A program made the translations under genes and the position numbers. This document shows positions 24,375 to 32,905 of a stretch of 64,000 nucleotides of DNA, piece after piece. Within the stretch, counting starts at the first letter, position 1; each line of letters starts with the position of its first letter. This DNA comes from Hymenobacter negativus (GTDB lineage Bacteria; Bacteroidota; Bacteroidia; Cytophagales; Hymenobacteraceae). Below the pieces are notes generated by a model that was not told the origin of the DNA, did not search any database, and saw nothing but the letters and a program-made list of their open reading frames with translations. The stretch spans positions 225,531 to 289,530 of the forward strand of contig NZ_JAGETZ010000008.1 of assembly GCF_017571495.1 (NCBI RefSeq), written 5' to 3'.

Positions 24375-24581
24375 ATGCAATCAGCCATTCTAGCTATACT
24401 CAGTTCTGCTGCTTCTGTGGCAGCGGTATATGGGTTGGTTTCAACTTGGCAGAAATTAACCAAGCCTACTGAAAGTGAATCACTTGTGGTCACAAACTCT
24501 CGAACAAAAGAGTCTATATTGCTTCCAAAGCAATATAGTCATGAGGCGGTCAAAGAGCTGGCCAAGCTAGTTGAACATTAA
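24375..24581 (+). CDS. small single-pass membrane protein (68 aa)
   Basis: MQSAILAILSSAASVAAVYG starts an N-terminal membrane helix. A polar region with VVTNSRTKESILLPKQ follows, then a short helix (AVKELAKLVEH). It is transcribed from its own operator-controlled promoter and ends before a bidirectional terminator. Being next to Abi-alpha and a nuclease, it may be a membrane component of that defence locus, but this is only inference from location. Confidence 0.5.
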   Translation: MQSAILAILSSAASVAAVYGLVSTWQKLTKPTESESLVVTNSRTKESILLPKQYSHEAVKELAKLVEH

Positions 24582-24598
24582 TCACTATTCCTGTCATT

Positions 24599-24629
24599 GA
24601 AAAGGCCCGGTGCAAACCGGGCCTTTTTC
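24599..24629. terminator. bidirectional terminator
   Basis: AAAAGGCCCGG, TGCAAA, CCGGGCCTTTTT between convergent genes. Confidence 0.85.
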
Positions 24630-24630
24630 T

Positions 24631-25140
24631 TTACTCTTGATTCGGCGGGTCGGGTTTGGAAGTAAGCGCTATGCGCAATGGTTCAGACGGTTGCGCTGCT
24701 TGAGGCCTGGCAGTTAGTCGCTTCATTTCTTCGGCATGACGCGCACGGCGCACCTCTGTTGCATCAGCTTCAAGCTCAGCTCGTCTTGGGGAGTCTGCTG
24801 GCAATCCCTTAAGCTCCTTTTCAATAGTAGCCAGGTATTCATCAAAACCCAAGCGCCCAGCGGCCCTCTCTCTCTTCTCTTTTACTCTTGCCGCCACGTA
24901 CTTCAACAACCCAAAGGTCCCGGATGATAAGAACGGGGCGGCAGCGACCGTTACGCCCTGCAAAACAGGGTGCCCGGCAAATACTGCACCGCCAAGTAGA
25001 GCAATGGCCGCCGTAAGACTGTTCTGTGGGGTCTGTTCTTTAGAGGAATTGGCAGGCTTAGATGAATCGTCGGTCATTTGGTGGGGCAGGTGTTTAGCAA
25101 GATACTGCTGCGAAGGAGATGTTACTATTTTGGTTGGCAT
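24631..25140 (-). CDS. hypothetical membrane-associated protein (169 aa)
   Basis: Residues 43-80 (LTAAIALLGGAVFAGHPVLQ and on) form a hydrophobic hairpin. Residues 85-150 are a charged helical domain (EYLATIEKELKGLPADSPRR). An alternative start at 25077 (MTDDSSKPANSS) would drop 21 residues and is equally likely. Convergent with the small membrane gene at 24375. No family is recognised; it may be part of the neighbouring accessory locus. Confidence 0.5.
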   Translation of the reverse strand: MPTKIVTSPSQQYLAKHLPHQMTDDSSKPANSSKEQTPQNSLTAAIALLGGAVFAGHPVLQGVTVAAAPFLSSGTFGLLKYVAARVKEKRERAAGRLGFDEYLATIEKELKGLPADSPRRAELEADATEVRRARHAEEMKRLTARPQAAQPSEPLRIALTSKPDPPNQE

Positions 25141-25738
25141 GAGGCTGCACAGTTCCTAGCACTGCTCCAACTACCCGGTGTAGTGGGCCGCAAGGGGCAA
25201 TTGGAGTGAGTAGCGCAATGTTCGCGGCACAGGCAGCCGAGCCGGAAACATCAATGCTTTTGCAATCTCTGTGAAATCTAAAAATCATAATATGACGTGT
25301 CAAAGGTCGAGTTGCTTTTAGCCAGAAACCGCCTGATGTGCGCCCGATGAGTGCGCGGAACGGTTAGGAGCTTCTGTTTGGCGCTGTTAGTAGGGGCGAT
25401 GTGCATACTACCTAAAGCGGAAGTCTCATTTTTGTGGCTAGTTATGGGCAAGTTTTTTGGGTTTGTTTTAGCACATGGATACCAGAGCACGTGGGAGAGG
25501 CTTATAAATGGAAAAGCAGCAACCCTGATTTTTTGGCTAGTTGCAAGCAAAATTTCTTGCCTAGGTAAGGACTCGGGCCCGGATTTGTTACCCGGCACCG
25601 CCACAAGTAGTCCCCTGCAAATCGCTCCGATTGAAAGCGGGACAACTTGGCTATGTTACCGTAGCGGACCCACCGTTTCCGGCCCGACCAGTTACGCCGG
25701 TATTCTTGCCCCATCGTTTCACCTTAAGCCTCCACACG
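25141..25738. other. intergenic, no supported gene
   Basis: Long frames exist on both strands (for example plus-strand MRGTVRSFCLALLVGAMCIL from 25351), but neither shows a recognisable protein or a clear start. I leave the stretch unassigned. Confidence 0.4.
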
Positions 25739-25860
25739 ATGGCAAAAACACCAAAACCACGTCAGCTGCCGTTGCCAAGTTGGCAAGCCGGATTCTGCGC
25801 AACCCCCAAAGCTCGAAGACGGCCAAGACGCTGGCAGCTTCGTTGCTGGCTCAAGCCTAG
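25739..25860 (+). pseudogene. frameshifted small TTSAAVAK-type protein
   Basis: The ATG at 25739 opens MAK. The family-like sequence (NTKTTSAAVAKLASRILRNP, ending TAKTLAASLLAQA and a TAG) is in the +1 frame. One extra A in the A5 run after ATGGC would restore a 40-aa protein of a common small bacterial/phage type (TTSAAVA..AS..LR....SKTAK..A.S.L.Q). It could be a real mutation, slippage or a sequence error. Confidence 0.5.
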
Positions 25861-25892
25861 GTTGTTAAAAAGCCCCGACCTCACCAGTTGGA

Positions 25893-25940
25893 GCTTTTTC
25901 GTGGGCCGATATTTTTGTGCACAACGGCTGTGCAACAATG
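25893..25940 (-). repeat. 48-bp dispersed repeat, inverted copy of 8449-8496
   Basis: Matches the reverse complement of 8449-8496 at 45 of 48 positions, including the TGTGCACAAAAATATCGGCC core. It follows a weak terminator (25866-25901). Confidence 0.8.
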
Positions 25941-25987
25941 TTTTTCGGGGTGCTCAGCTGCAAGACGCGGGGCAATCGGTGGGGCAA

Positions 25988-28129
25988 TCAATACCATTCA
26001 CCTTGATAAAACTCTCCGCGCCAGAATTCTCGCCCATCCCCTGGCAATACAGGTGGCGGGAGGTGTTTAGCTGATAAACGAACTAGGTGGACAGATGTGC
26101 TTCGACTAGGGCTATATTCTTCAACTCGTGACACGGCGAAGTAATCCTGAAAGGCATCTATCCACACTGGTATTGAGTAGTCCAGTCCTGCTATATCTGC
26201 GGGAGTCAACCGAAGCTGCTCTACCAAATACCTGGTTTCATCAAGCATTGCTTTTAAATCCGCCCAATACACGCTTAAAACAGTAGTGTCCAGCAGTAGG
26301 CTTAGGCCCACGCTGGCAAAGTAGCTCAGCGAGGTGGTGAACGGCTGCAAGCTCCCGTTACCCATGTCAATTTGCCCGGTGCTGATTGGCGCCTCTTCTC
26401 GCAAGACTAGGCGCGGCTGAGCTTTAACACCGGAATAGGCAACCGGCTGCACGGTAATATCACTGGCCTTGTAGTTCAGGATGCGTAACACACCCGGCAC
26501 AGTATCGCTGGGCTCACTGGCGGCAAATGGCAATGTTGCCAGCACATATTCAGCGGGCAGGTTTTCGTCGGCCACTAAAATTTCGCCGTTCCCATAGCCT
26601 TTTTTGACGTTTTCATCCTCTTTCCATTGCAATAAATTGCGCTTCCCGTAGTCGCCAAATTTGTAGACTAAGTCCCGCTCTGGCAATCGGCTAGGAGGGG
26701 CGAATAAATCCAGCTTATTCGACCAATTGCGCGCTATTGGAATGTTTTCCAATAGCTTATTGCCCGTGGCTAGGTGAAGATGAGGGCGGTAGTTGTCGCA
26801 GGTGATTGTTAAAGACAACAATATCATTATCGTTTTCACAAATTCCAGCTGTGTCACTCCATCCGGCAGCCACTCATTGAGCTTTATCAACCCACCCGGC
26901 GGAAATTCTTCCAATAGGGTAACTGTAAAAGTCACTTGCGTATCAAGTGAGTCGCCGTTTGGGAACACGTACTGCCGCCCCCGATAACCCACCTGCCACA
27001 GCGGGTCCGTTGGGCCGACATTCCCAAATCCATCCCACTCATCACCCTGCCAGAATAATTCTACCGTATCGCCGGGGTGTAGTATCCACCTGTCGAGGCG
27101 TGGGGCAAATGCTTTATCCTGCGGGCCAGCAACGTGGCTGGATTCGTCATAGGCAATCTGGGCCCCGTTCTGATAGATTGGCTGGCCGTTAATGCGCAGT
27201 TCCACTTTGCAGCTGACTTTGCCCGGCCATAATGTATCGCAGTAGAAATGCACAAAAACGCTTGCCGACAAATTATAGTAGCCCAATGTATCGACAGTGT
27301 AGCGCGCCCCTGTGTAAGTGGCACCGGCGCTTGGTGCATGGTAAGGTGCTTGAGCGGTATACACCATCGGCAGCCGCTCAGGACCAAATTCCGATTCGTG
27401 CTCAATGCCACGCGGATTGGTGGTGGGCGTAGTGACTAGCCCAGCATTCAACGCTCTAGCCTCCCTAAATTCATTCGAATACACAAATGGGTTGGCCACT
27501 GGCACGTTGAGCGCAGCAAACAGCGGCTCGCCCATCAGCGAGTCAGCCGTGAAGCCGGCATCGGTCAGAATCTGATTCCAGATGAGCCAGGCCGCGACGC
27601 TGGGGTAGCACTGCCACGGGTCGATGCTTTGGAAATCGAGATTTTTGCCCCTATCATAAATCTCGTAGCCATAGCCATTGGTTTCCCAGTAGGCGTAGGG
27701 CAGCCGGGGCGCGATGTTGGCCGGCGTCCACAGGTGATTGAACCGGCTCAGGTCCAGGTCGCGCAGGGTTTTCTCCCCCAGCTGCTCGACGAGCCGTCGG
27801 TTGCCGCCGAAGAGTTGCAGCTGGTACCGGCCGGCACTGTAGCCCTTGATGGTCAGGATGGCCAGGGGCAGGGTCTCGACCCCACCCGACGTGAGCACGG
27901 CCGGCACACGCACGTAAGCCGCGCCCTGGGTGGACTGGCTGGCCGCAGCCTGGCGTAGCAGGCGGTGGTTGTGCGTGTTACCCGGAACCGAAAATTCGGG
28001 AGAGTACGAGCTCTGTATCGTATCGGGTTTCGACCGGTCGTTGGCCTGGAAGCTTGGCAGGAGGGCGGTTTCGTCGTCGAGGTCGAGCCGTTCCCCACGC
28101 ACCCAGACTTCGTTGGTAGTCGTGCTCAT
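25988..28129 (-). CDS. putative phage tail/baseplate protein (713 aa)
   Basis: MSTTTNEVWVRGERLDLDDE begins a long soluble beta-rich protein without signal peptide. Its size, its place at the end of the tail gene run and the mixed domain layout suggest a distal tail, hub or receptor-contact protein. ATG 28129 overlaps the previous stop by 4 bp, which shows translational coupling. Residues about 290-400 (YYNLSASVFVHFYCDTLWPG...) read as a jelly-roll or carbohydrate-module-like stretch. The exact role is inferred from context. Confidence 0.6.
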   Translation of the reverse strand: MSTTTNEVWVRGERLDLDDETALLPSFQANDRSKPDTIQSSYSPEFSVPGNTHNHRLLRQAAASQSTQGAAYVRVPAVLTSGGVETLPLAILTIKGYSAGRYQLQLFGGNRRLVEQLGEKTLRDLDLSRFNHLWTPANIAPRLPYAYWETNGYGYEIYDRGKNLDFQSIDPWQCYPSVAAWLIWNQILTDAGFTADSLMGEPLFAALNVPVANPFVYSNEFREARALNAGLVTTPTTNPRGIEHESEFGPERLPMVYTAQAPYHAPSAGATYTGARYTVDTLGYYNLSASVFVHFYCDTLWPGKVSCKVELRINGQPIYQNGAQIAYDESSHVAGPQDKAFAPRLDRWILHPGDTVELFWQGDEWDGFGNVGPTDPLWQVGYRGRQYVFPNGDSLDTQVTFTVTLLEEFPPGGLIKLNEWLPDGVTQLEFVKTIMILLSLTITCDNYRPHLHLATGNKLLENIPIARNWSNKLDLFAPPSRLPERDLVYKFGDYGKRNLLQWKEDENVKKGYGNGEILVADENLPAEYVLATLPFAASEPSDTVPGVLRILNYKASDITVQPVAYSGVKAQPRLVLREEAPISTGQIDMGNGSLQPFTTSLSYFASVGLSLLLDTTVLSVYWADLKAMLDETRYLVEQLRLTPADIAGLDYSIPVWIDAFQDYFAVSRVEEYSPSRSTSVHLVRLSAKHLPPPVLPGDGREFWRGEFYQGEWY

Positions 28130-29721
28130 TGGCCTTGGGAAAATGCTGGAGCTGCCTCGGTGAACGTAATGCTGATTTCCTTCCGCCGCACCCCAAGGCG
28201 GCCGGCCGCGAAGCTGCCCGAGTCCAGCGTGACCGGCACCCAGGGCCCATCGAGCACGGGTTGGTACCACACCTGCGGGCTGCGGGCCAGCGTGCGCAGG
28301 CCGGCCAGTAATGCCTCACCGGCAAACGGGCCGCTGCTGGCCGTGATGGCCGTGCGGGAGGCCCCGCGCTCCGAGTAGCGTTTTTCTCCTGTACTAGCTT
28401 CATTGAAGAACTGGCCGTCTTCTACTTCGTCGCTGACCGCTGGCTTGCCGGAAAACACCCAATACCCGTAGCCGCCACCGGGCGCGAGCCAGGCCACGGG
28501 CAGCGGGTTGAGCGGGCAGGGCAGCACTACCACCGGGTCGAGGTTCTGCGCCGTTTCGCTTGCCAGGGAGCCAAAGCCACCTACCGCCAGCGCGGACTGC
28601 ACCACGAGGTAGGTTTCAAAGCCGGGCCACAAGGGGCGTTGGGCGAAGGGACTCAGGACTGATGCATTATCAAATTGCACCTGCTCATCGGGAACGGCGG
28701 CATTGATGGCGTAGCCGTGCTCCAGTAGTTCGCCGGTGGTACGGCGCAGCTCGTAGCCAACGTACAAGTCGATGCCGTAAGCCCCGGGTGAGTTCAGGTC
28801 GAGGCGGCGCCCGCCTGAGCCATCGGGTGCGCCCAGCTCCGGACGCAGGAACCAGCCCAACCGGAAGATGGCGTAGCCCTGCGGCCCGACCGTAGCCTGC
28901 AGCAGCACCGGGTCACCATAGGGCCGCACGGTCGAGAGGGGATGACCGGGCCGGAAACCAATAAACAACTCGGCCTCGATGAAGGCCTGTTGCTGCCCGG
29001 GCACAGCGGCCACCTGCACGGCCATGGGCTGCCAGGCCGAGCGCCAGCGCGGCGTGTAGGTGCAACTGGTCGGCGTGGTGTCGCTGGTGGCGCCCGGGAC
29101 GTAGTTGTCGGCGTACTCGTCCATGCAGCCCGTGGTGGGCGCTGCTTCCGGAATGGTAAACGGCTGGTTTAGGGTACACACGATGCCCGTACCGCCTACG
29201 TCTAGGTTCTCGTTGGCGTAAAGGATGAAGGACCCCGCCGGCAGCCCCACGGTATTCCAGGTGCCGTTAGCGTGCGCAGCCGCCGCACCAACCGGGTCCC
29301 CACTGGGCTGCTCGTAGACCTGCGTGGCGGCGGCGGTGGTCTGTATCCCGCTCAAGGTAAAGGTTAGGTAGCCGTCGCTGCCGCCGGGCGTAGTGGGAGC
29401 ATGCGCGATGAGGGCTGACAGGGCGATGGTACACGTCACTACGCCGCATTCGATGGGCGCAACAGCGGTAAATGCCTGCCGCGTGATGGTGCCGCCCAGG
29501 TCGCGCTCCTGCACGGTAACCGTGTACGCTTGGTCAACCAAGCCCGATACCCGAAACGGCAGTGCATTCGGCGCGTAGGCCCCGCCGTAGTCGATGCCAT
29601 CGGCACCCAGCACCACCAGGCGGTACACGCCCTGCTGGGCATATTCACTCATGTACTGCAGCTCGTACCAGCCGCCGTCCGTTTCGCAGCCGGACCTGAT
29701 TTCGATGTCTTCAAACGCCAT
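28126..29721 (-). CDS. putative phage tail structural protein (531 aa)
   Basis: MAFEDIEIRSGCETDGGWYE begins a protein with repeated Ig/FN3-like strands (VYRLVVLGADGIDYGG; AYTVTVQERDLGGTITRQ; FTLSGIQTTAAATQVYE) and a cysteine-bearing middle (CMDEYADNYVPGATSDTTPT). No export signal. It lies between neck-like genes and the 713-aa protein, so a tail-tip or major tail-associated role is likely. Starts 2 bp after the previous stop. No exact family is recognised. Confidence 0.55.
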   Translation of the reverse strand: MAFEDIEIRSGCETDGGWYELQYMSEYAQQGVYRLVVLGADGIDYGGAYAPNALPFRVSGLVDQAYTVTVQERDLGGTITRQAFTAVAPIECGVVTCTIALSALIAHAPTTPGGSDGYLTFTLSGIQTTAAATQVYEQPSGDPVGAAAAHANGTWNTVGLPAGSFILYANENLDVGGTGIVCTLNQPFTIPEAAPTTGCMDEYADNYVPGATSDTTPTSCTYTPRWRSAWQPMAVQVAAVPGQQQAFIEAELFIGFRPGHPLSTVRPYGDPVLLQATVGPQGYAIFRLGWFLRPELGAPDGSGGRRLDLNSPGAYGIDLYVGYELRRTTGELLEHGYAINAAVPDEQVQFDNASVLSPFAQRPLWPGFETYLVVQSALAVGGFGSLASETAQNLDPVVVLPCPLNPLPVAWLAPGGGYGYWVFSGKPAVSDEVEDGQFFNEASTGEKRYSERGASRTAITASSGPFAGEALLAGLRTLARSPQVWYQPVLDGPWVPVTLDSGSFAAGRLGVRRKEISITFTEAAPAFSQGQ

Positions 29722-29723
29722 GG

Positions 29724-30233
29724 TTATTTTCCTTGTAAAACGTGGGTGAGGGCCGTGGTGATGGCGGTCATCTCGCCGGCGGCAATGCGGGCCAGCAGCG
29801 TGTCGAGGTAGTCCTCGGTCAGCACCTTATCCAGCAGGCCGCTGGGCTCCCCGGTCCGGTAGAGCGCCGAGCCCTGCTCGTGCATCTTGCGGGCCGCCAG
29901 GAAGCCAAACTGCTGGAAGGTCATGCGGGGGTCGTCGAACTGCAGGCCTTTGTCCTCGGCCCACTGCGCCAGGATTTCCGAGAGCTTGGGCTCGCCGCCA
30001 GCCCCGGCTGCCGTGGTGGGCCCCCGGCCGGTGAGCAGCGTTTGCAGATGGGCCGGGCCGTAGAGGGTCAGGCTGTCGTCATCGGCTTCGAAGTGTAGCG
30101 CCGCCGCTGTCTTGCCGGTGGTGTAGGCCGGCCGGCCCCGGGGCGGCTGCCGGTGCGTGCGTAGCGCCTCGATGGTGGCGGCCAGCAACTCGGGGCCCGC
30201 CTGCGCAAAGGCGATTTTGGCCGAGGTCAGCAT
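29724..30233 (-). CDS. putative phage neck/tail-completion protein (169 aa)
   Basis: Mostly helical, with YTTGKTAAALHFEADDDSLT (about 38-57), which recalls HK97-gp10-like connectors where a basic helix pairs with TGKTA/TGxLR. LSEILAQWAEDKGLQ and a C-terminal helix follow. Overlaps the upstream gene by 7 bp. The assignment rests on that motif and on gene order between terminase and tail genes. Confidence 0.5.
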   Translation of the reverse strand: MLTSAKIAFAQAGPELLAATIEALRTHRQPPRGRPAYTTGKTAAALHFEADDDSLTLYGPAHLQTLLTGRGPTTAAGAGGEPKLSEILAQWAEDKGLQFDDPRMTFQQFGFLAARKMHEQGSALYRTGEPSGLLDKVLTEDYLDTLLARIAAGEMTAITTALTHVLQGK

Positions 30234-30628
30234 AGGGCCGGCGTGGAGAAGGTGAACGACAGGAAGAAGCCCGTGCCGATGGTCGAACCGGAGCGGGTGA
30301 CGGGGCCGCGGTCCACGTCCCCCAGGGCGCCCTGCCCATCCTCGTCGAGCGCCGCCACGAACTGCTGCGTCAGCACGTCCATGGCGTCCTGAATCAGCAG
30401 GGCTTCGTCACTGCTGGAGCCCTGCTCGTCGTTGCCGAAGAAGCACATGCGCACCTTGCTGATGACGCGGCCGTCCCGAATGGTGCTGGGGACCAAAAAC
30501 AGGTACACCTGCGGGAAGGCCGCATCGTAGTTGATGTCCTTGGCCGTTTCCTTGCCGTGCCAGAAAGAGCCGGCCCCTACGGCTGTGGCCTGCTGCTTCA
30601 GGTAATCGACGACTTGCTTGTAGGTCAT
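30227..30628 (-). CDS. putative phage minor structural protein (133 aa)
   Basis: MTYKQVVDYLKQQATAVGAG begins a compact alpha/beta protein with a beta core (AAFPQVYLFLVPSTI; VISKVRMCFFGND) and a helix (ALLIQDAMDVLTQQFVAALD). This is a layout often seen for tail-terminator or head-tail joining proteins. It is 3 bp from the upstream gene and overlaps the downstream gene. Role by context only. Confidence 0.5.
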   Translation of the reverse strand: MTYKQVVDYLKQQATAVGAGSFWHGKETAKDINYDAAFPQVYLFLVPSTIRDGRVISKVRMCFFGNDEQGSSSDEALLIQDAMDVLTQQFVAALDEDGQGALGDVDRGPVTRSGSTIGTGFFLSFTFSTPALC

Positions 30629-30631
30629 TAC

Positions 30632-30955
30632 TTAGCGGGGCCGGCGGGGCGGCTGGGGTTGGTTGAGAATCTTCTTTTTCAGCGATGTGCCGGGCTTGGC
30701 CTTGATGCGCACCGGGATATGGGTCAGGTCGTGGGCATCGAGCAGCACGCGGTAGGCGGCGGCTTCGAACTTGTCTTCGCACACCACTTCGGTTTCGGGG
30801 TTGACCAGCCAAGCCGGATGCACTTTGCTGAGCATCGCCTGGAACTCGGCCACGTACTGCGGGGCCAGTTTCGCGGTCTGCTGGTCGACGGCGGCCTGCA
30901 GTGTCATCTTGACGGGGCCGCCCTCGGTGGGCTGGGGTTGGGTGGTATCGCTCAT
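30632..30955 (-). CDS. hypothetical phage protein (107 aa)
   Basis: MSDTTQPQPTEGGPVKMTLQ starts a small protein with helices (AKLAPQYVAEFQAMLSKVHP) and a basic Lys/Pro-rich tail. Its ATG overlaps by one base the TAA of the upstream frameshift product (TAATG), which is good evidence that the extended upstream frame is translated. No family is recognised. Confidence 0.5.
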   Translation of the reverse strand: MSDTTQPQPTEGGPVKMTLQAAVDQQTAKLAPQYVAEFQAMLSKVHPAWLVNPETEVVCEDKFEAAAYRVLLDAHDLTHIPVRIKAKPGTSLKKKILNQPQPPRRPR

Positions 30956-31718
30956 TAGGTGGTTTTGGGATTGTAGAGCTTCTGCAGCCGGCGCTGGTAA
31001 GCGCTGCGGGCTGCGTTCAAATTCAGGTGGGTCAGCACGGTATCAGCATCCAGGGCCAGCACCGCGCGGTAGCTCAGGACGGCACCGCCCGCCGCCGCAT
31101 CCAGGTGAAGCAGCGGGCCAAACCGCTCGCCCAGCTCTTCGGCACCGGCGTCGATTTCTTCGTCGTCGAGCTCGGGGCTGTCTTCGGGGTTGGGTTGGTG
31201 CCTTTTTGCCAGTTGCGCCAGCTGCTCATAAAATGGCTGGCATCCGGGTAGACCTCCGTACAGGGCGCCTCCAGCAGGGCCGTATGGGCCGCACTCACTT
31301 TGGCCTCGTTGTACTTGCCCCAGAGCAGTTCGCAGCGGTACACGGCCAGGATGTAGGCCATGCTGGCCAGGGGCGGCCGGTCGGGCTGGCTTTCGAGGTG
31401 CTGGTGTACTTCCAGCATGGCCCCGTAGCTGAGGCTGCCCACGTCGGGCAGGCCAGGCGTTGCCGGCAGCGCCAGCACGTCGCTGGCATCGAGGCTAAAG
31501 GCCAGCAGATTCAGCAGGTACTCGGCATCGGTCAGCGCCAGTGCTCCCAGCGTGCCGGCATCGAGGCCGCACAGGATTTCGGCCGGTAGGCGTTGCTCGT
31601 CGGGTGCTGGGGCCAGGTAGTCCACGAAGGTGGCAAACGACACGTCGGGCCAGCGCGTGGGCACGGTGATGGCCAGCGGGGTGGTGTCGAGCGCAGTGAG
31701 GGTAAGCGTGGTGGGCAT
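30955..31718 (-). CDS. tail assembly chaperone-like protein with -1 frameshift
   Basis: The zero frame (31718-31074) gives 214 aa but its end after residue 170 turns Pro/Lys/Arg-rich and unlikely. A -1 shift at CAAAAAGG (31201-31208) gives HQPNPEDSPELDDEEIDAGA and a helical tail ending YNPKTT, with stop 30957-30955 overlapping the next ATG. A short and a frameshift-extended product is the plan of lambda gpG/gpGT tail chaperones. The body (VPTRWPDVSFATFVDYL; CELLWGKYNEAKV) is helical. A plain mutation is the alternative. Confidence 0.6.
31203..31208 (-). promoter_or_regulatory. candidate -1 ribosomal slip site
   Basis: Minus strand reads TGG CAA AAA GGC in the zero frame. Slipping back one base re-pairs the A-site AAA perfectly and joins the frame that runs to 30955. 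Confidence 0.5.
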
Positions 31719-31720
31719 CG

Positions 31721-32905
31721 TTACGAAATGAGGATGGGGGGAGCACTGCCGCGGCGGGGTGTCGTGGCTTTGGGCAAGCGGTTGAGGGCCACGTAGCGTA
31801 GCGGGTCGATGCAGTGGTTGAAGGCATCGACCGGCTGGTTAATGGCCTTGCCGGTGAGGCGGTCCACTTTGTATTTGTAGTTGTTGAGTTCCTTGCGCAG
31901 CATGACGCTGCGGCGTGTCACGTTGAGCTTGTACTGCTTCAGCAGGTCCAGGCCCGCATTTACGCTGTCGGGCCCCTTCAGTGCGCCTTCCATGGTCAGG
32001 CCCATCCGCCGCAGCTCTTCGATGCTCTTGGGCTCGGCCGAATCGGCAATCACGTCCCAGCGCTGGCGGGGGCGAATTGTTGTCAGCGCCTTGAAGATGT
32101 CGGGGTTGGTCAGGCCCTCGGCATACAACTGCTCGTCGGCCCACAGCTCGCCACCCCCCAGGTAGAGGTCGATGGCGGTGGTCGGGTCGTTGGTAAAGCC
32201 GAAGTCCACACCGGTGCCTAGGTACTTGGCGCCGGTCGGGATGGCATTGTCTTCCACGACCACCCAGTTGCGCAACACCAAGCCGTCAATCTTGCCCGTA
32301 AGGCCCCGGGCGTACACCTTCCACAATTCGAGGTCCTTCTCTTTCAGCGCTTCGATTTTGGCCCGCTGCTGGGGCTTGACGAAGGGGTTGTGGATGTGAT
32401 AGGAAATCAGGTGTTCCACGTTCGGCTTGCCCAGCAGTTGCTCGTGCACCCAGAACTCCGCGTTCGGGTTGTAGTCAACGAAGCTCTGCTCGGAGCGCAG
32501 GTAGAGCTCCTCGAACACGCCGTAGGGGATGCCGTTGGCCTCGTTCACGAACAGGTACTTGCGCTTGCCACTCTTCGCGTCCTGGGGGCTGTCGTAGCTC
32601 TTGAACTCCATCACGCACCCGTTGTGGTAGGTGAAGGTGTGGTCGGACTTGTTGTAGCTTTTGATGAGCCGTTGCAGCTCGGGGCTGTTGTGGTAGATTT
32701 CGTTGGCGTCCCGAATCGCCCCGGCTTTGAGGTTGGGAATGTCCTGGCCGCACACGGTGGCCACAGCGCGCGTGTCGTCGGCCAGCTTGGCGAACAGGGT
32801 TTGCAGGATGGTGTAGGTCTTGCCCGACCAGGTGCCGCCCTGGTTCACCACCACCTCGGCCGTGCTGTTGAGGTTGGGCTCAAAGAGGTCGCCGGTGCTA
32901 AACAT
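31721..32905 (-). CDS. terL: phage terminase large subunit
   Basis: A 394-aa DNA-packaging motor and nuclease. Walker A GGTWSGKT at residues 23-30, Walker B-like YLFVNEAN at 117-124, and the nuclease-domain start GTGVDFGFTNDP near 240 with its acidic residue. This fits the PBSX/Terminase_3 type. ATG 32905 was chosen; it overlaps the small-subunit end by 8 bp. It is unusual that a tail-chaperone-like gene, not a portal gene, follows directly. Confidence 0.9.
   Translation of the reverse strand: MFSTGDLFEPNLNSTAEVVVNQGGTWSGKTYTILQTLFAKLADDTRAVATVCGQDIPNLKAGAIRDANEIYHNSPELQRLIKSYNKSDHTFTYHNGCVMEFKSYDSPQDAKSGKRKYLFVNEANGIPYGVFEELYLRSEQSFVDYNPNAEFWVHEQLLGKPNVEHLISYHIHNPFVKPQQRAKIEALKEKDLELWKVYARGLTGKIDGLVLRNWVVVEDNAIPTGAKYLGTGVDFGFTNDPTTAIDLYLGGGELWADEQLYAEGLTNPDIFKALTTIRPRQRWDVIADSAEPKSIEELRRMGLTMEGALKGPDSVNAGLDLLKQYKLNVTRRSVMLRKELNNYKYKVDRLTGKAINQPVDAFNHCIDPLRYVALNRLPKATTPRRGSAPPILIS

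Noticed and set aside
25351..25860. 169-aa plus frame with hydrophobic segments
   Set aside because: Only its last 40 codons look like a known small protein, and those need a frameshift from the ATG at 25739.
27629..27958. 109-aa plus frame and other frames over 25988-33692
   Set aside because: Shadows of the GC-rich tail and terminase genes on the minus strand.
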